The position numbers were made by a program, and so were the translations under genes. A stretch of DNA of 64,000 bases from Lachnospiraceae bacterium (lineage in GTDB: Bacteria; Bacillota; Clostridia; Lachnospirales; Lachnospiraceae), in NCBI GenBank assembly GCA_015057325.1, contig SVEQ01000001.1:186001-250000 (forward strand). Reading direction: 5' to 3'. Under the pieces are notes generated by a model. That model was not told the origin of the DNA. It did no database searches and saw only the letters and a list, made by a program, of their open reading frames with translations. Shown one piece after another: positions 9,606-18,762 of this stretch. Every line of letters starts with the position of its first letter. Within the stretch, counting starts at the first letter, position 1.

Positions 9606-10226
9606 ATGTTTTGGACTAAAGTTACAAAGATTTATTTACGTGTACAGGCGGTTTTAGGAGTAATCGGATCGTTATTGCTCGCAATAACGGTAGATAACCC
9701 ATGGGTTAGCGGAATCCCTATTTTTATAAGTGGTGTAATCGCGACCTTAATTTTTTGTTGTTTGTTAGGAACTTTTGTTGAGATTTCAGAGGCTGTTAAT
9801 AATTTGAGTGCAAAAGTGGTTGGTCAAACTGCAGCGGAAAGAGAACTTCAACGCAGACTTGATTCTATTGAAAATGGCATGGATAAAATGTTAATAAATG
9901 CAAAAAACCAAGGTGCGGCTGCTGTCAAGAAAACGGCACAAAAAATAGCAGAGAGCATTCCTGAAAAACAGATGCATGATATCGACAAACCGATTTCTTA
10001 TCCTAAAGAAGATTTGGACGAAACGGTTGCTTATAAGAATGACATAAAAACACCGGTTGAAGATGATGACAAGACGACAGTACTGCCGATGGACGTAATC
10101 ATGGAAAAGGTTAACGGAACAAAACCAGACAAAAAGCCGGAAGTTGCGGGACGTTTCTGCCCGACTTGTGGTGCCAAGAATAACGAAGGATCAGCATTTT
10201 GTTTCAGTTGTGGAAGTAAACTGTAG
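9606..10226 (+). CDS. Membrane protein with two N-terminal TM helices and C-terminal zinc ribbon
   Basis: A 206-residue protein of no recognised family. Two hydrophobic helices (about 14-30 and 35-57) form an N-terminal hairpin. A predicted coiled-coil/amphipathic stretch follows (about 65-120), then an acidic, Thr-rich region (ETVAYKN, KTTVLPMD) that could hold phospho-acceptor threonines for FHA binding. A C-terminal zinc ribbon, CPTCGAKNNEGSAFCFSCG, ends the protein. GGAGG lies before ATG 9606. It is a single-gene unit between box promoter 2 and the terminator at 10264. A link to kinase signalling is inferred from context only. Confidence 0.75.
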   Translation: MFWTKVTKIYLRVQAVLGVIGSLLLAITVDNPWVSGIPIFISGVIATLIFCCLLGTFVEISEAVNNLSAKVVGQTAAERELQRRLDSIENGMDKMLINAKNQGAAAVKKTAQKIAESIPEKQMHDIDKPISYPKEDLDETVAYKNDIKTPVEDDDKTTVLPMDVIMEKVNGTKPDKKPEVAGRFCPTCGAKNNEGSAFCFSCGSKL

Positions 10227-10263
10227 AGATAGTTTCATTCCTGAAGGGTATTGATACTTTATG

Positions 10264-10298
10264 ATGGGGTACATTCGGGTTCGTATGTGCCCCATTTT
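10264..10298 (+). terminator. Intrinsic terminator after the 9606 gene
   Basis: An 11-bp stem (ATGGGGTACAT with ATGTGCCCCAT) and 9-nt loop are followed by TTTTCT. The rest of the 10227-10522 gap holds only box promoter 3. Confidence 0.83.
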
Positions 10299-10402
10299 CT
10301 ATAAGTAGAGTAAAGATTGTTTTTTCTGTTTCGGTAAGCTCATACCATATTTTCTCATATACATGTAATTCTTAGGCTCTATACCAAATGATAATGTGAA
10401 TG

Positions 10403-10446
10403 TGTAAACTTATGTTGAAAACATTTGAAGATAATTCGTTTACTAT
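10403..10446 (+). promoter_or_regulatory. Box-type promoter 3
   Basis: The box at 10403-10420 is the most divergent copy (TGTAAACTTATGTTGAAA); here the -35-like part is TTGAAA. TACTAT is at 10441-10446, again after 20 nt. Confidence 0.68.
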
Positions 10447-10522
10447 ATACATAACAAGAAAATGATTTGTTTAAAACATACACAATCAAAAACAAGACGA
10501 AAGAAATGGGAGGAATTAAATT

Positions 10523-10978
10523 ATGTACACAACGGTATGGAAGAGAAGAAGATTACAAATATTACTTTCACCTTTGGTAGGAATATTGCTTATTGGATTA
10601 TTTTATTTCGCATATTACAAATACACCAAGCCCGATGTGGGTGCGATGATCTTTATTTTGTCAATGTTTAAAAATGCTGTTAAAGAAAATGGTATGGCTG
10701 CTTTTTTTATTATGGTTATTTTGACATGGGCTATAGCTAATGTACTAGACACATTTACAATTATTTTTAATAGTAAAAATGCAGAGTTTGTCGGAGGAAC
10801 CATTTTTTATATGATACTTGGATCCAAACTTGGTGTAGGTTGGGGAATGCTATTTGCGTTTAAACTTTTTTGGGGATTATTTTTAATATCAGTGTATTTT
10901 TTAGTATCACATATGCTTTATCCAATAACAACGATGTACTATTACGTAAAGTATTTAAGGGAAGTTAGATTTAATTGA
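10523..10978 (+). CDS. Small multi-pass membrane protein of unknown function
   Basis: 151 residues with about four hydrophobic segments (roughly 14-32, 38-52, 60-80 and 110-135). It is basic at both ends (WKRRRLQ, YLREVRFN), which would leave both ends in the cytosol. I recognise no family. GGGAGG precedes ATG 10523. It is followed 13 nt later by a zinc-ribbon/TM mini-protein, and the two probably form one unit behind box promoter 3. Confidence 0.7.
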   Translation: MYTTVWKRRRLQILLSPLVGILLIGLFYFAYYKYTKPDVGAMIFILSMFKNAVKENGMAAFFIMVILTWAIANVLDTFTIIFNSKNAEFVGGTIFYMILGSKLGVGWGMLFAFKLFWGLFLISVYFLVSHMLYPITTMYYYVKYLREVRFN

Positions 10979-10991
10979 GGAGGCGATATAT

Positions 10992-11234
10992 ATGATATGT
11001 GCACATTGTAATAGTAATATACCGGATGAAGCGACGTTCTGCCCATATTGCGGCGAGGGAGTTAAAACGGAGATTGACTATGTGAATGATGACGATGGCG
11101 TTGATTACCAGGGGAATAACCTAGTGACAATTGATATTAGGCAAAAATTAACGTTAGGGAATATTATTTTAGATGCAATTGCTTTGATATTTCTTATTGA
11201 TATGTTTCTGTGTATGATATATATATTGTTGTAG
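10992..11234 (+). CDS. Zinc-ribbon mini membrane protein
   Basis: 80 residues: an N-terminal zinc ribbon (CAHCNSN then CPYCGEG), a short acidic linker and one C-terminal transmembrane helix (about 58-80). GAGGAGG lies 8-10 nt before ATG 10992. The protein is a tail-anchored zinc ribbon of unknown partner. Zinc-ribbon plus TM is the recurring design of this island (also 4113, 9606 and 17020). Confidence 0.75.
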   Translation: MICAHCNSNIPDEATFCPYCGEGVKTEIDYVNDDDGVDYQGNNLVTIDIRQKLTLGNIILDAIALIFLIDMFLCMIYILL

Positions 11235-11290
11235 CAATTATTATTGGTTTTATTAATCATATATCAAGCCTGTTAGCATAAAAAAGATGG

Positions 11291-11334
11291 TGTAAACTTT
11301 AACTGAAATGGCTTTGGTAAAATACATTTATTAT
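11291..11334 (+). promoter_or_regulatory. Box-type promoter 4
   Basis: The box is at 11291-11308 and TATTAT at 11329-11334 (20-nt gap). It drives the 11377 and 12164 genes. Confidence 0.75.
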
Positions 11335-11376
11335 ATGACTATCACAAAAACATAATAAAAAGGGAGGATGCTTAAA

Positions 11377-12144
11377 ATGAAAAAAATGAGGAGTATTATT
11401 TACACATTTATTGCAACATTATTTTTGGTGATTATATCAAGTTCGGTTTCGTTTGCTGCTAACGCCAATTATAAGACGCAGAACGTACCGTGTTTGGGTG
11501 CTTATTCGGTTCTTGATGGGTATTACATCGTTAACGAAAAACTGTATCATACGGATGCTACCGGAGAGACAGAGGAACTTGTAAGTGTTGCAGGAGAATC
11601 TTATTTAACAAAGAGTGTGTCTGCGGTATATGCAGGTAATGTCTATATTACTGGGTCCGGTGATATGTATATTGATGGAAACGAAACATTAAAAACGTAT
11701 GTTTACAATATTGCAGAACGAAGAATTATTAGTACATATAATTGTGCACTTATAAATGTAACAGATGGATATGCTGTGTCGCAGGATAAATATGATAGTG
11801 GAATGAACCCATACCCTGTCAGTATTTATAAACTTACATCAAATGGAATGAAAAAAGTAAAAACTCTAACAAAAAGAAGTCGATATGTAAAAATGATCGG
11901 CAAAGGAAAAAACAAAAGAATTCTATATTCATATTATCCAAAAAAATTAAGTATGAGTCAAATGAATATATATTCTGTTAAGGTAAATGGAAAGGGTAAG
12001 AAAAAACTTGCAACTCTTAAACAAAAAGATCCTAGTTATTCGGGAATTATTCTGAATTATGCCAATACAAAGTATTGTAAGGTCTTTAACGGTGGATTTT
12101 ACAAGTATGTATATAAAGATAAGAAGTACATAAAGTTAAATTGA
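11377..12144 (+). CDS. Secreted protein of unknown function
   Basis: ATG 11368 sits directly on the SD sequence GGAGG (11363-11367), so ATG 11377, 9 nt away, is preferred (255 residues). A signal peptide ends near SVSFAANA. The mature part has repeated short beta-strand patterns (GYYIVNEKLYHTD, GNVYITGSGDMYIDG), suggesting an incomplete beta-propeller or WG/DUF5050-like fold. The C-terminal third is rich in Lys and Tyr. No catalytic motif is visible. It shares a unit with the secreted protein 19 nt downstream. Confidence 0.7.
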   Translation: MKKMRSIIYTFIATLFLVIISSSVSFAANANYKTQNVPCLGAYSVLDGYYIVNEKLYHTDATGETEELVSVAGESYLTKSVSAVYAGNVYITGSGDMYIDGNETLKTYVYNIAERRIISTYNCALINVTDGYAVSQDKYDSGMNPYPVSIYKLTSNGMKKVKTLTKRSRYVKMIGKGKNKRILYSYYPKKLSMSQMNIYSVKVNGKGKKKLATLKQKDPSYSGIILNYANTKYCKVFNGGFYKYVYKDKKYIKLN

Positions 12145-12163
12145 ATATAGAGGAGAGAGCGTT

Positions 12164-12763
12164 ATGAGAGAAAAGATAATTGACGAAAGAAGAGTTTTTA
12201 ATATTAGAAAATTTGTGCTGTTTGCTATTATAGGCTTGATGTTTGGAATGTGCATGATTGTGACCAAGACTGAGGCAAAGACAAAAGATCCATTCAATAA
12301 GATAAAAAAAGAATATATTAAAAACAGTCAAGGCTCTGGTTATTGCTATTGGTATAATGTAAAACTTTTGTCAGGAAGTAAGGCAAAAAAGAAAACAATG
12401 CGCGTTGTAAGATTTGGTTATGGCGGAACAGCAGGGGGATGTGCTACCATATACGAAAAAAAGAATAATAAATACAAAAAGATTCTTAACTGTAACGGCG
12501 ATCTAATTAGTTATGGAATGGGAAGAAAATACATTCTATGCCGATTGAGATTTTATGGAATGGCCGGAGTGTACACTGTATATAAATATGATACCGAAAA
12601 AAAGAAGTATGTTGAAGTAGCAAATCAAGAATATGACAATCATACAATTAGTAACACAGAAGAGGATGTGATATCGGATTTATCAGATGAATTAGATATT
12701 GATATTGCAAAGTTTAAGAGTTTCGGCTCAAATAAGGTTCATATGATGTTTGATTATAGATAG
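12164..12763 (+). CDS. Secreted protein of unknown function
   Basis: 199 residues with a basic N-terminus and a hydrophobic segment (about 17-34) before TKTEAKTK, a likely signal peptide or anchor. The mature region is basic and aromatic (KIKKEYIKNSQ, YCYWYNVKLL) and ends acidic (SDELDIDIAKF). I recognise no family. The SD AGGAGAGAG is well placed. It is the last gene of the box-4 unit and is closed by the terminator at 12807. Confidence 0.65.
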   Translation: MREKIIDERRVFNIRKFVLFAIIGLMFGMCMIVTKTEAKTKDPFNKIKKEYIKNSQGSGYCYWYNVKLLSGSKAKKKTMRVVRFGYGGTAGGCATIYEKKNNKYKKILNCNGDLISYGMGRKYILCRLRFYGMAGVYTVYKYDTEKKKYVEVANQEYDNHTISNTEEDVISDLSDELDIDIAKFKSFGSNKVHMMFDYR

Positions 12764-12806
12764 TATGCGAAATGCGTATGGATTTGAAGAATGGATGAGA
12801 ATAACG

Positions 12807-12836
12807 AAAAACTCGCTCTACAAAGAGCGAGTTTTT
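12807..12836. terminator. Bidirectional intrinsic terminator between convergent genes
   Basis: A perfect stem of AACTCGCTC and GAGCGAGTT is flanked by A-run and T-run. It can end both the + unit stopping at 12763 and the - gene stopping at 12837. Confidence 0.92.
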
Positions 12837-14405
12837 TCATATTTTTTCTATTGTACATGTGTGTTTTTTGTCTGCTTCGTCATAATTAATTCCTATAAGA
12901 ATTACTTCCCCACCATAATCGGATATGGAACTTGGGTAGTTTTTGTTTTTTATTTGAGATATGGCAGCGTCGGAAGTTTTGTTCCATTTAAGTTCTATAA
13001 GCAATGCGGGTACGTTAGCATCTTTTTTGGGTAGATAAACCACATCCGCATATCCTTTTCCGCATGGTAATTCGTCAAACCTGACGTAATAATCCTTATA
13101 GCAGAAGAATGCGAGTTTAATTACACTTCTTAAAGCCTCTTCGTTGTTGTAATGAAGAGGGTCGGTTTCTTCGTTGTGAATCTTTTCAATTTGTTCGGCA
13201 ACATATTCCGAATCATACTCAATAACCTTTTTTATAAGAAGCTGGCTTGCTTTAACACGAGATATAGTCTCCGGGAGAGATATGTGGTGCACGGAATCAA
13301 TGAACTCCATTCTGATTTCTTCATTAGGAATGCAAACAGTTTTGGAGTTTTCGTTATACGAGAGATATCCGAAGTGTGCAAGCATTGTCAATACATCATC
13401 TTTTGATCGTATGCCAACAATGTCATTTTTAAAACGACTGACATTGATTTCCACATTTATTCCACCTAACAGTTTTGCAACTGAAGATGATAAGCCGTCA
13501 AAATCCATGTTGATATATTGGAGAAGAGAGTCAGCCTCGGAAGTATTCTGCCAATATGAATCGTATTTTTTGTATGTGATTGCATCCATTACAGAGTTTG
13601 GATTATAAATTGAGTCATTATCTGATAATGTATATCCGTCATACCATTGTTTCATAATACGGAAATCCATGTTGTTATCTTCGCATAACTTTTTGACCTC
13701 TTTTTCTGTAAAACCAACATATTCTGAGAACTTCCATGATCGTAGCATGGTAAATTCTTTAAAATTGGTAATTGCAGATTGAGTGCCATCTTTCTTAATT
13801 GGTAGGATTCCGGTCATATATGCGGCAGCAAATATCTTATCCGTGGTTCCACTGTTTTTAAATAGCATACGTAAGAATTCAAAATAGTCTTTTTGAATAT
13901 CATCAGATATAGTGCGATCTCTGATGATAACATCCCATTCGTCGATTATGGCAATGAACTTTCGTTTGCTTTGGGTGACCGCATTAATCAGTGTTTCTGA
14001 AAAAATTTCACTTTCTATAACATCGGGAAAAGTTTCCACAATTTCTTTTGTTATTTGCCTTTTGATAAGAGGAATAATATCGTCAGCACTTTTGGCATCA
14101 GAAAGAACACCGGACATATCAAGGTAGATGACATTGTATTTATTTAAATGATCATTATATGAAGCATCAGAGGCGATGTTTAAATCATCAAATAATCTAC
14201 GTGAATCGCAACTGGAGTCATAGTATGCACATAACATCTGTGCGGCATATGATTTTCCGAATCTTCGAGGTCTGCTTATGGCTATTAAGTTGTTTTTTGT
14301 GTTGATTCCGTTGTTAATAATGGATATCATTCCGGATTTATCAACATATGTCTGTTTTCTTATGGCACGAAACCCATCGTTGCCCGGATTAAGATATAAG
14401 CCCAC
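12837..14405 (-). CDS. AAA-ATPase-like / PD-(D/E)XK nuclease-like protein (copy 1)
   Basis: The longest frame starts at 14477, but GTG 14403-14405, behind AAGGAGGA, yields a protein beginning MGLYLNPGNDGF. This matches the start of the paralogue at 35654, so it is chosen (522 residues). The N-terminal AAA-ATPase-like domain (PF09820 type) carries a Walker A-like RPRRFGKS and a Walker B-like IIDEWD. The C-terminus holds a PD-(D/E)XK-like core (ADVVY then LLIELKWNK). These proteins are abundant and multicopy in Lachnospiraceae and their function is not established. It lies divergent to box promoter 5, inside the surface island. Confidence 0.88.
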   Translation of the reverse strand: MGLYLNPGNDGFRAIRKQTYVDKSGMISIINNGINTKNNLIAISRPRRFGKSYAAQMLCAYYDSSCDSRRLFDDLNIASDASYNDHLNKYNVIYLDMSGVLSDAKSADDIIPLIKRQITKEIVETFPDVIESEIFSETLINAVTQSKRKFIAIIDEWDVIIRDRTISDDIQKDYFEFLRMLFKNSGTTDKIFAAAYMTGILPIKKDGTQSAITNFKEFTMLRSWKFSEYVGFTEKEVKKLCEDNNMDFRIMKQWYDGYTLSDNDSIYNPNSVMDAITYKKYDSYWQNTSEADSLLQYINMDFDGLSSSVAKLLGGINVEINVSRFKNDIVGIRSKDDVLTMLAHFGYLSYNENSKTVCIPNEEIRMEFIDSVHHISLPETISRVKASQLLIKKVIEYDSEYVAEQIEKIHNEETDPLHYNNEEALRSVIKLAFFCYKDYYVRFDELPCGKGYADVVYLPKKDANVPALLIELKWNKTSDAAISQIKNKNYPSSISDYGGEVILIGINYDEADKKHTCTIEKI

Positions 14406-14488
14406 AACAAATTCCTCCTTAAAGCAAATTCTGCATTTATTATAGTCTATACTATCACACAAAAATGATATTTTCAATCGTGTCAGTG

Positions 14489-14532
14489 TGTAAACCTTAC
14501 CTGAAAAACCTACATAATAATCGATATATAAT
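14489..14532 (+). promoter_or_regulatory. Box-type promoter 5
   Basis: The box at 14489-14506 (TGTAAACCTTACCTGAAA) is followed after 20 nt by a consensus TATAAT at 14527-14532. It lies in the divergent gap and points to the peptidase gene. Confidence 0.75.
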
Positions 14533-14596
14533 TACATCATAAGTTATCATTAAAAAAGAATTGTAGATACGTCAAAGAGTTAAGGAGGAGAGGAAG

Positions 14597-16930
14597 ATGA
14601 GAAAGAAGAGTATAAAAACAAGATTATATGCGGCAGTTATGGCGATGTTGATGACGGTCACGTCAGTTGGATTAGTGCCGGTAGTTACAAATGCCAAAGC
14701 GAGTGAAGAACCTGTAGATATCGTGGATTTGTTTGAAGAGTCTGATGATATTGAGGTTGTTGATATATCAAAAAGCACAGCAAGATTAGATAATGAAAGC
14801 ATAGTTCAGTCGATTTTTCCTATTAATGAAAATGATGCTTCTTATGATCCGCGACCACTAGGAAGAGTAACAAGTGTCAAGGACCAGGGAGAGTATGGAT
14901 TGTGCTGGGACTACGCAGCAAACTCAGCTTGTGAGTCGGCACTCATTTATCAGGGTCTTGAGAAGAATACAGTGGATCTTTCTGAGATATACTTTGCTTA
15001 TGCCACATATAAGAATCAGAAGTCTACAAAAGGTTTTGTTGATTTCTGCAATGATGGAAACAACGCACACAGTTTTAATACAAAGATTAATGACGACTAT
15101 ATTGGAAAGTTTGCGTTAGAGTCAGTTTTTCCGATGCCGTCCGAGATTAAGGATTCATATTCGCTTAGTGATGAACAGTTAGACAATTATAAATATAAGG
15201 TAAGCAGAGTGTATAAGATTAATGATTATGAGCCTTCACAAGATACAATTAAAAAGGTTAAGCATCTTATAGCAGAATTCGGCGGTGCAACGTGGTGTTA
15301 TGCACAGGCAACTCAATACATGAAAGGTGCTACAAACAGTACCACCGACACTAATTACTATTGTCCTACTAAATATACAACAAATCATGCGGTTGAAGTT
15401 GTAGGATGGGATGATAATTATGCGGCCTCAAACTTTATAAATACCCCTCCGGGAAATGGTGCATGGTTGGTGAAAAATAGTTGGGGTGTAGGTACAAATT
15501 GTAAGGCTATTGGTATAGATTGGGATAAATATGAAGGAATCTATGAAACCACAGGTACGGGATATATGTGGATTTCATACTACAATGATTGTTACGGTGA
15601 TTGGGTAAATGCCATGGAGATTGTCCCGAAGGATGAAGAGACATATGAGAGAAAAACAATTAATGCAACAATAGGTGAAACTGTTGATCTTGACAAGATT
15701 TGCAAGGAAAAGGTTACGCAGTGGCGAGTATACAATTCGAACAATTCATACTGTTGTTTGAACACCGCGAAAATTACATGTTCATCCTTTGGTCAGACGC
15801 AGTATAAAGGATATGATGAGTATGGCAATCTTGTAGGAGAATACATAATAAATGTTATTGCAAAAGAGAATGCAGAGTATTCATTTGAATTATTAGAAAA
15901 CACAAGTTTTGATTTACAAAACGAGGTAAGAATAAAGGATGTAAATAAAAAATTTTGGTTCATCGGCTTGGAGAGAGATTCCTTAACGGGAAAGCCTAAT
16001 GGGTATATCAAGTTTAATTCTAAACTAGATGGCGTTAGTGTGAAGTCGCAAATCACATTAAGTGATAATAATGTCTTAGAGGTTGCTGATGACAAATTGG
16101 TGATAAAAGATTTTGGAAGCACACTTATAACAGCAACATTTTGTGATGAGCAAATTACCGGTGGAAAGACTTATTCATATGAATACTGGATTAATGTTAA
16201 AGAGATATGCTCATCGATTAAATGGGAAGATGACACAGAAAGTAAAACAATAGATTTGACGGTAGGGGATACATACAAAATTGACGGAATAAAAACGGTG
16301 CCCGAAAAACAGAAGTTGATTTTTGAATCGAGCGATGAGACTGTTGTGAAAGTATCAGAAGAAGGTGTTGTTGAGACGGTGGGAAGCGGTTATTCTACTG
16401 TGAAGATCAGACCGGAGAATAACAAAAAGATATACATTAATTTGTGTGTTTTCGTTGAGGATAAGATTCAAGAACCTGAATATAACAATAATACGGATAC
16501 ACAAGAGAACAATATTGTTTTTTACGACGAAAATGGTAATGTTATTCCACAAAACGCAAACACTCAAAATATGATACAACAAGGAGAAGTTGTTGTACCA
16601 AGTCCTAAGATTAATTATTATAATACTTCTTATTCGTTCAACGAAGATACCGATAATTATTATCATAGTGTTAACAAAGCATCGTTGAAGGTAAAAGGAA
16701 AAATCAAAAAGGGTAAAGTTAAAATCATATTTGGAGCATTATATGCGGATGAATATGAGATAGAAGTTGCAACTAATAAAAGTTTTACAAAGGGTGTTAA
16801 GTATTATTCTACAACAAAGACTTCATACACAATAAGAAAGCTCAAGAAAAATAAAAAATACTATGTACGTGTAAGAGGAGTTAATGATGATTATGATGGA
16901 AAGTGGTCTAAGGTAAAAGTGCTAAAATAA
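14597..16930 (+). CDS. Secreted papain-like (C1) cysteine peptidase with Big-like and FN3-like domains
   Basis: 777 residues with a signal peptide ending near TNAKASE. The C1 peptidase domain (about 78-345) has QGEYGLCWDYAA (catalytic Cys near 103), TNHAVEVVGW (His near 264) and VKNSWG (Asn near 294). The usual second Cys of QGxCGSCW is replaced, as in other clostridial C1 enzymes. Beta-rich regions and a Big_2-like domain (about 535-620) follow, then an Asn/Gln linker. The shared FN3-like tail (KYYVRVRGVNDDYDGKWSK) ends the protein. It probably processes surface proteins or host/feed protein. GGAGGAGAGG precedes ATG 14597. Confidence 0.88.
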   Translation: MRKKSIKTRLYAAVMAMLMTVTSVGLVPVVTNAKASEEPVDIVDLFEESDDIEVVDISKSTARLDNESIVQSIFPINENDASYDPRPLGRVTSVKDQGEYGLCWDYAANSACESALIYQGLEKNTVDLSEIYFAYATYKNQKSTKGFVDFCNDGNNAHSFNTKINDDYIGKFALESVFPMPSEIKDSYSLSDEQLDNYKYKVSRVYKINDYEPSQDTIKKVKHLIAEFGGATWCYAQATQYMKGATNSTTDTNYYCPTKYTTNHAVEVVGWDDNYAASNFINTPPGNGAWLVKNSWGVGTNCKAIGIDWDKYEGIYETTGTGYMWISYYNDCYGDWVNAMEIVPKDEETYERKTINATIGETVDLDKICKEKVTQWRVYNSNNSYCCLNTAKITCSSFGQTQYKGYDEYGNLVGEYIINVIAKENAEYSFELLENTSFDLQNEVRIKDVNKKFWFIGLERDSLTGKPNGYIKFNSKLDGVSVKSQITLSDNNVLEVADDKLVIKDFGSTLITATFCDEQITGGKTYSYEYWINVKEICSSIKWEDDTESKTIDLTVGDTYKIDGIKTVPEKQKLIFESSDETVVKVSEEGVVETVGSGYSTVKIRPENNKKIYINLCVFVEDKIQEPEYNNNTDTQENNIVFYDENGNVIPQNANTQNMIQQGEVVVPSPKINYYNTSYSFNEDTDNYYHSVNKASLKVKGKIKKGKVKIIFGALYADEYEIEVATNKSFTKGVKYYSTTKTSYTIRKLKKNKKYYVRVRGVNDDYDGKWSKVKVLK

Positions 16931-16938
16931 ATCTTACA

Positions 16939-16982
16939 TGTAAACTTTGCCTGAAATAAGAAGCATTCATAATTGATAATAT
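16939..16982 (+). promoter_or_regulatory. Box-type promoter 6
   Basis: The box at 16939-16956 starts 8 nt after the peptidase stop. TAATAT is at 16977-16982, after 20 nt. Confidence 0.73.
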
Positions 16983-17019
16983 ACTACCATAACAAAGCAA
17001 AACCAAGGAGGAAGAATAT

Positions 17020-18465
17020 ATGTTTTGTACAGGATGTGGTAATAAATTAAGCGAGGGTGAACGCTTTTGCGGTAAGTGCGGCACTCCGGTTGTAATGCCG
17101 GAGGGGGCCGACAAGAAAAAAGAAGAAAAAAACATGAATTTAGATATGACTTGGGATAAGCCATATGAAGTTCCTGCTGAAAAGGTTTCGGTAAAAGGAC
17201 GAAAAAGTATCGATAATTTGTCAAACAAAAGAATTATCCCAGTGGCTGTTGTTGCGATTGCTGCAATTATATTAATCATAGGATTTGCAACATTTAAGAG
17301 TCTTCATAATACAACTCTCAATGTTGAGGATTATATAACAGTTGAGTGTGATGGCTATAATCATCATGCCGATTCATCAGCATATTTGGATGTAGATCTG
17401 CTGATGGCAGATGTAATAATGAACGCAAAGCCGGTAAACAAAGAAATGAGACAATGGCAAAAAGAATTAAAAAAGGCGAAAAGAAAGAAACAGGACAGAG
17501 CACAATGCCTTGAGGAGCTGATGAAAAAAGGACAACTAAAAAACTATGCGGATGGAGATTATAGTTGGCTCACATTTATTTCCCGTAGTGTTTATACAAT
17601 AGATATTGATAATGATTATATGGACTCTTTAAGTAATGGTGATTCCTATGAGATACACATTGACTATGACAAGGAACTTTGGAAGGATTATAAGATTAAA
17701 CTTGCCGGAGATTGTAAGAAGGTGGAGATAAAAGATCTTCCGGAAGCAAAGGAAATTGATTTCTTTAGCTACATAACAGTTGAGTTTGAGGGAGTATCAC
17801 CAAACTTGACTGCAAAAGTCGTAGAAAAAGATAATGAATGGAGTGACTATATTTATCCGGGTATTGAAGGCCAATATGATGGGTTAAGTATTGGAGATAA
17901 GGTAGTAGTTAGTCTTAATGCATATGAAGAAAGCTTATTAGAAAAAGGTGTTTGTGCAGCAGAGGAAACAAAAGAGTTTGTATGTGAAAATGCGGATGCA
18001 TATATTGATTCGGCTTCACAGATTTCTGAAGATGTAATGAACAGTATGAAAAAGCAGGCCGAAGACCAATTTAATGCGGATGTTGCAGAGTCCTGGGCTG
18101 CTGATGCTTCTTTCAAGGGAATGACATATATAGGTAATTATTTTCTTAAAGCAAAACCGGATACTTGGACAGATAATACAAATATGGTATATCTCGTATA
18201 TAAGATAACTGCCTGTGTGGACGGAAAACCGGATTTTGATTATTATTACTACACAAGATTTGATGATATAATGATATTAAAGGATGGAACATGCACGGTT
18301 GACACTTCAAATTATTACTATTCAGCATTTAGTTATATTAATGGTACCGGCTTTGAAAAATATGAGCACAGATATGGCGGCTATGAGAGTTTGGATGCGT
18401 TGTTTAACAACTGTGTTACAAGTCAGGTAGATAACTATGAGTATGAGAATAACGTTACACAGTAG
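17020..18465 (+). CDS. Zinc-ribbon single-pass membrane protein with large extracellular region
   Basis: 481 residues. The N-terminal zinc ribbon is CTGCGNKLSEGERFCGKCG. A linker and one TM helix (about 72-91) lead to a roughly 390-residue exported region. This begins with two related segments (VEDYITVECDG and FFSYITVEFEG), probably two copies of a beta-sandwich module. The C-terminal part is Tyr/Asp-rich (DYYYYTRFDD, NYYYSAF). Topology matches the 4113 protein (cytosolic zinc ribbon, TM, extracellular domain). No family is recognised for the exterior. AAGGAGG precedes ATG 17020. It is the last gene of the box regulon. Confidence 0.78.
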   Translation: MFCTGCGNKLSEGERFCGKCGTPVVMPEGADKKKEEKNMNLDMTWDKPYEVPAEKVSVKGRKSIDNLSNKRIIPVAVVAIAAIILIIGFATFKSLHNTTLNVEDYITVECDGYNHHADSSAYLDVDLLMADVIMNAKPVNKEMRQWQKELKKAKRKKQDRAQCLEELMKKGQLKNYADGDYSWLTFISRSVYTIDIDNDYMDSLSNGDSYEIHIDYDKELWKDYKIKLAGDCKKVEIKDLPEAKEIDFFSYITVEFEGVSPNLTAKVVEKDNEWSDYIYPGIEGQYDGLSIGDKVVVSLNAYEESLLEKGVCAAEETKEFVCENADAYIDSASQISEDVMNSMKKQAEDQFNADVAESWAADASFKGMTYIGNYFLKAKPDTWTDNTNMVYLVYKITACVDGKPDFDYYYYTRFDDIMILKDGTCTVDTSNYYYSAFSYINGTGFEKYEHRYGGYESLDALFNNCVTSQVDNYEYENNVTQ

Positions 18466-18484
18466 AAATCATTTTGGTTGCATC

Positions 18485-18513
18485 TTGACAAGGCTAACTT
18501 CAAACTATATAAT
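18485..18513 (+). promoter_or_regulatory. Consensus sigma-A promoter of the thiamine operon
   Basis: TTGACA (18485-18490), a 17-nt spacer and TATAAT (18508-18513) form a perfect promoter, about 10 nt upstream of the TPP aptamer. Confidence 0.88.
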
Positions 18514-18524
18514 GACTGCGAAAC

Positions 18525-18633
18525 AAACAGGAGTGCTTAAGGAATTAGGCTGAGAGGTGACATATTCCTGTCATCAATCCTATGGGGATAATCCCCAAAA
18601 CCTGATCCGGATAATGCCGGCGGAGGGAGTTGA
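18525..18633 (+). promoter_or_regulatory. TPP riboswitch (THI element) aptamer
   Basis: The two conserved TPP-binding segments are present: GGCTGAGAGG near 18548 and ACCTGATCCGGATAATGCC near 18600, followed by the GGCGGAGGGA closing region. A variable hairpin (TGGGGATAATCCCCA) lies between them. The downstream genes encode a thiamine-binding protein and a THI5-type ABC transporter, which fits. Gene control is probably by transcription termination at 18692. Confidence 0.95.
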
Positions 18634-18691
18634 TATTGAATGCAGGATTGCTGTGACTTAGCAATGAGTTGTGGCTTGAGTGTACATTACA

Positions 18692-18725
18692 AAGCTCACT
18701 TCGATAAGAGGTGGGCTTTTTCTTT
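18692..18725 (+). terminator. Riboswitch expression-platform terminator
   Basis: An 8-bp stem (AAGCTCAC with GTGGGCTT, one G:U pair) is followed by a T-rich run, between the TPP aptamer and the first gene. Confidence 0.83.
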
Positions 18726-18762
18726 TGAAACTCCAAAAATATAATCAAAAGGAGGAAGTTGC

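Noticed and set aside
12750..13034. 94-codon ORF at the end of the 12164 unit
   Set aside because: Overlaps the bidirectional terminator and runs antisense to the AAA/PD-(D/E)XK gene.
4018..16982. The conserved box as an ECF-sigma -35 element
   Set aside because: The AAACTTT part lies 28 or more nt from the -10, much more than the 16-17 nt used by ECF factors, and the -10 sites look like sigma-A sites.
4018..16982. MerR-type promoter because of the 20-nt spacer
   Set aside because: MerR regulators bind within the spacer, but here the spacer is not conserved; conservation lies upstream of it.
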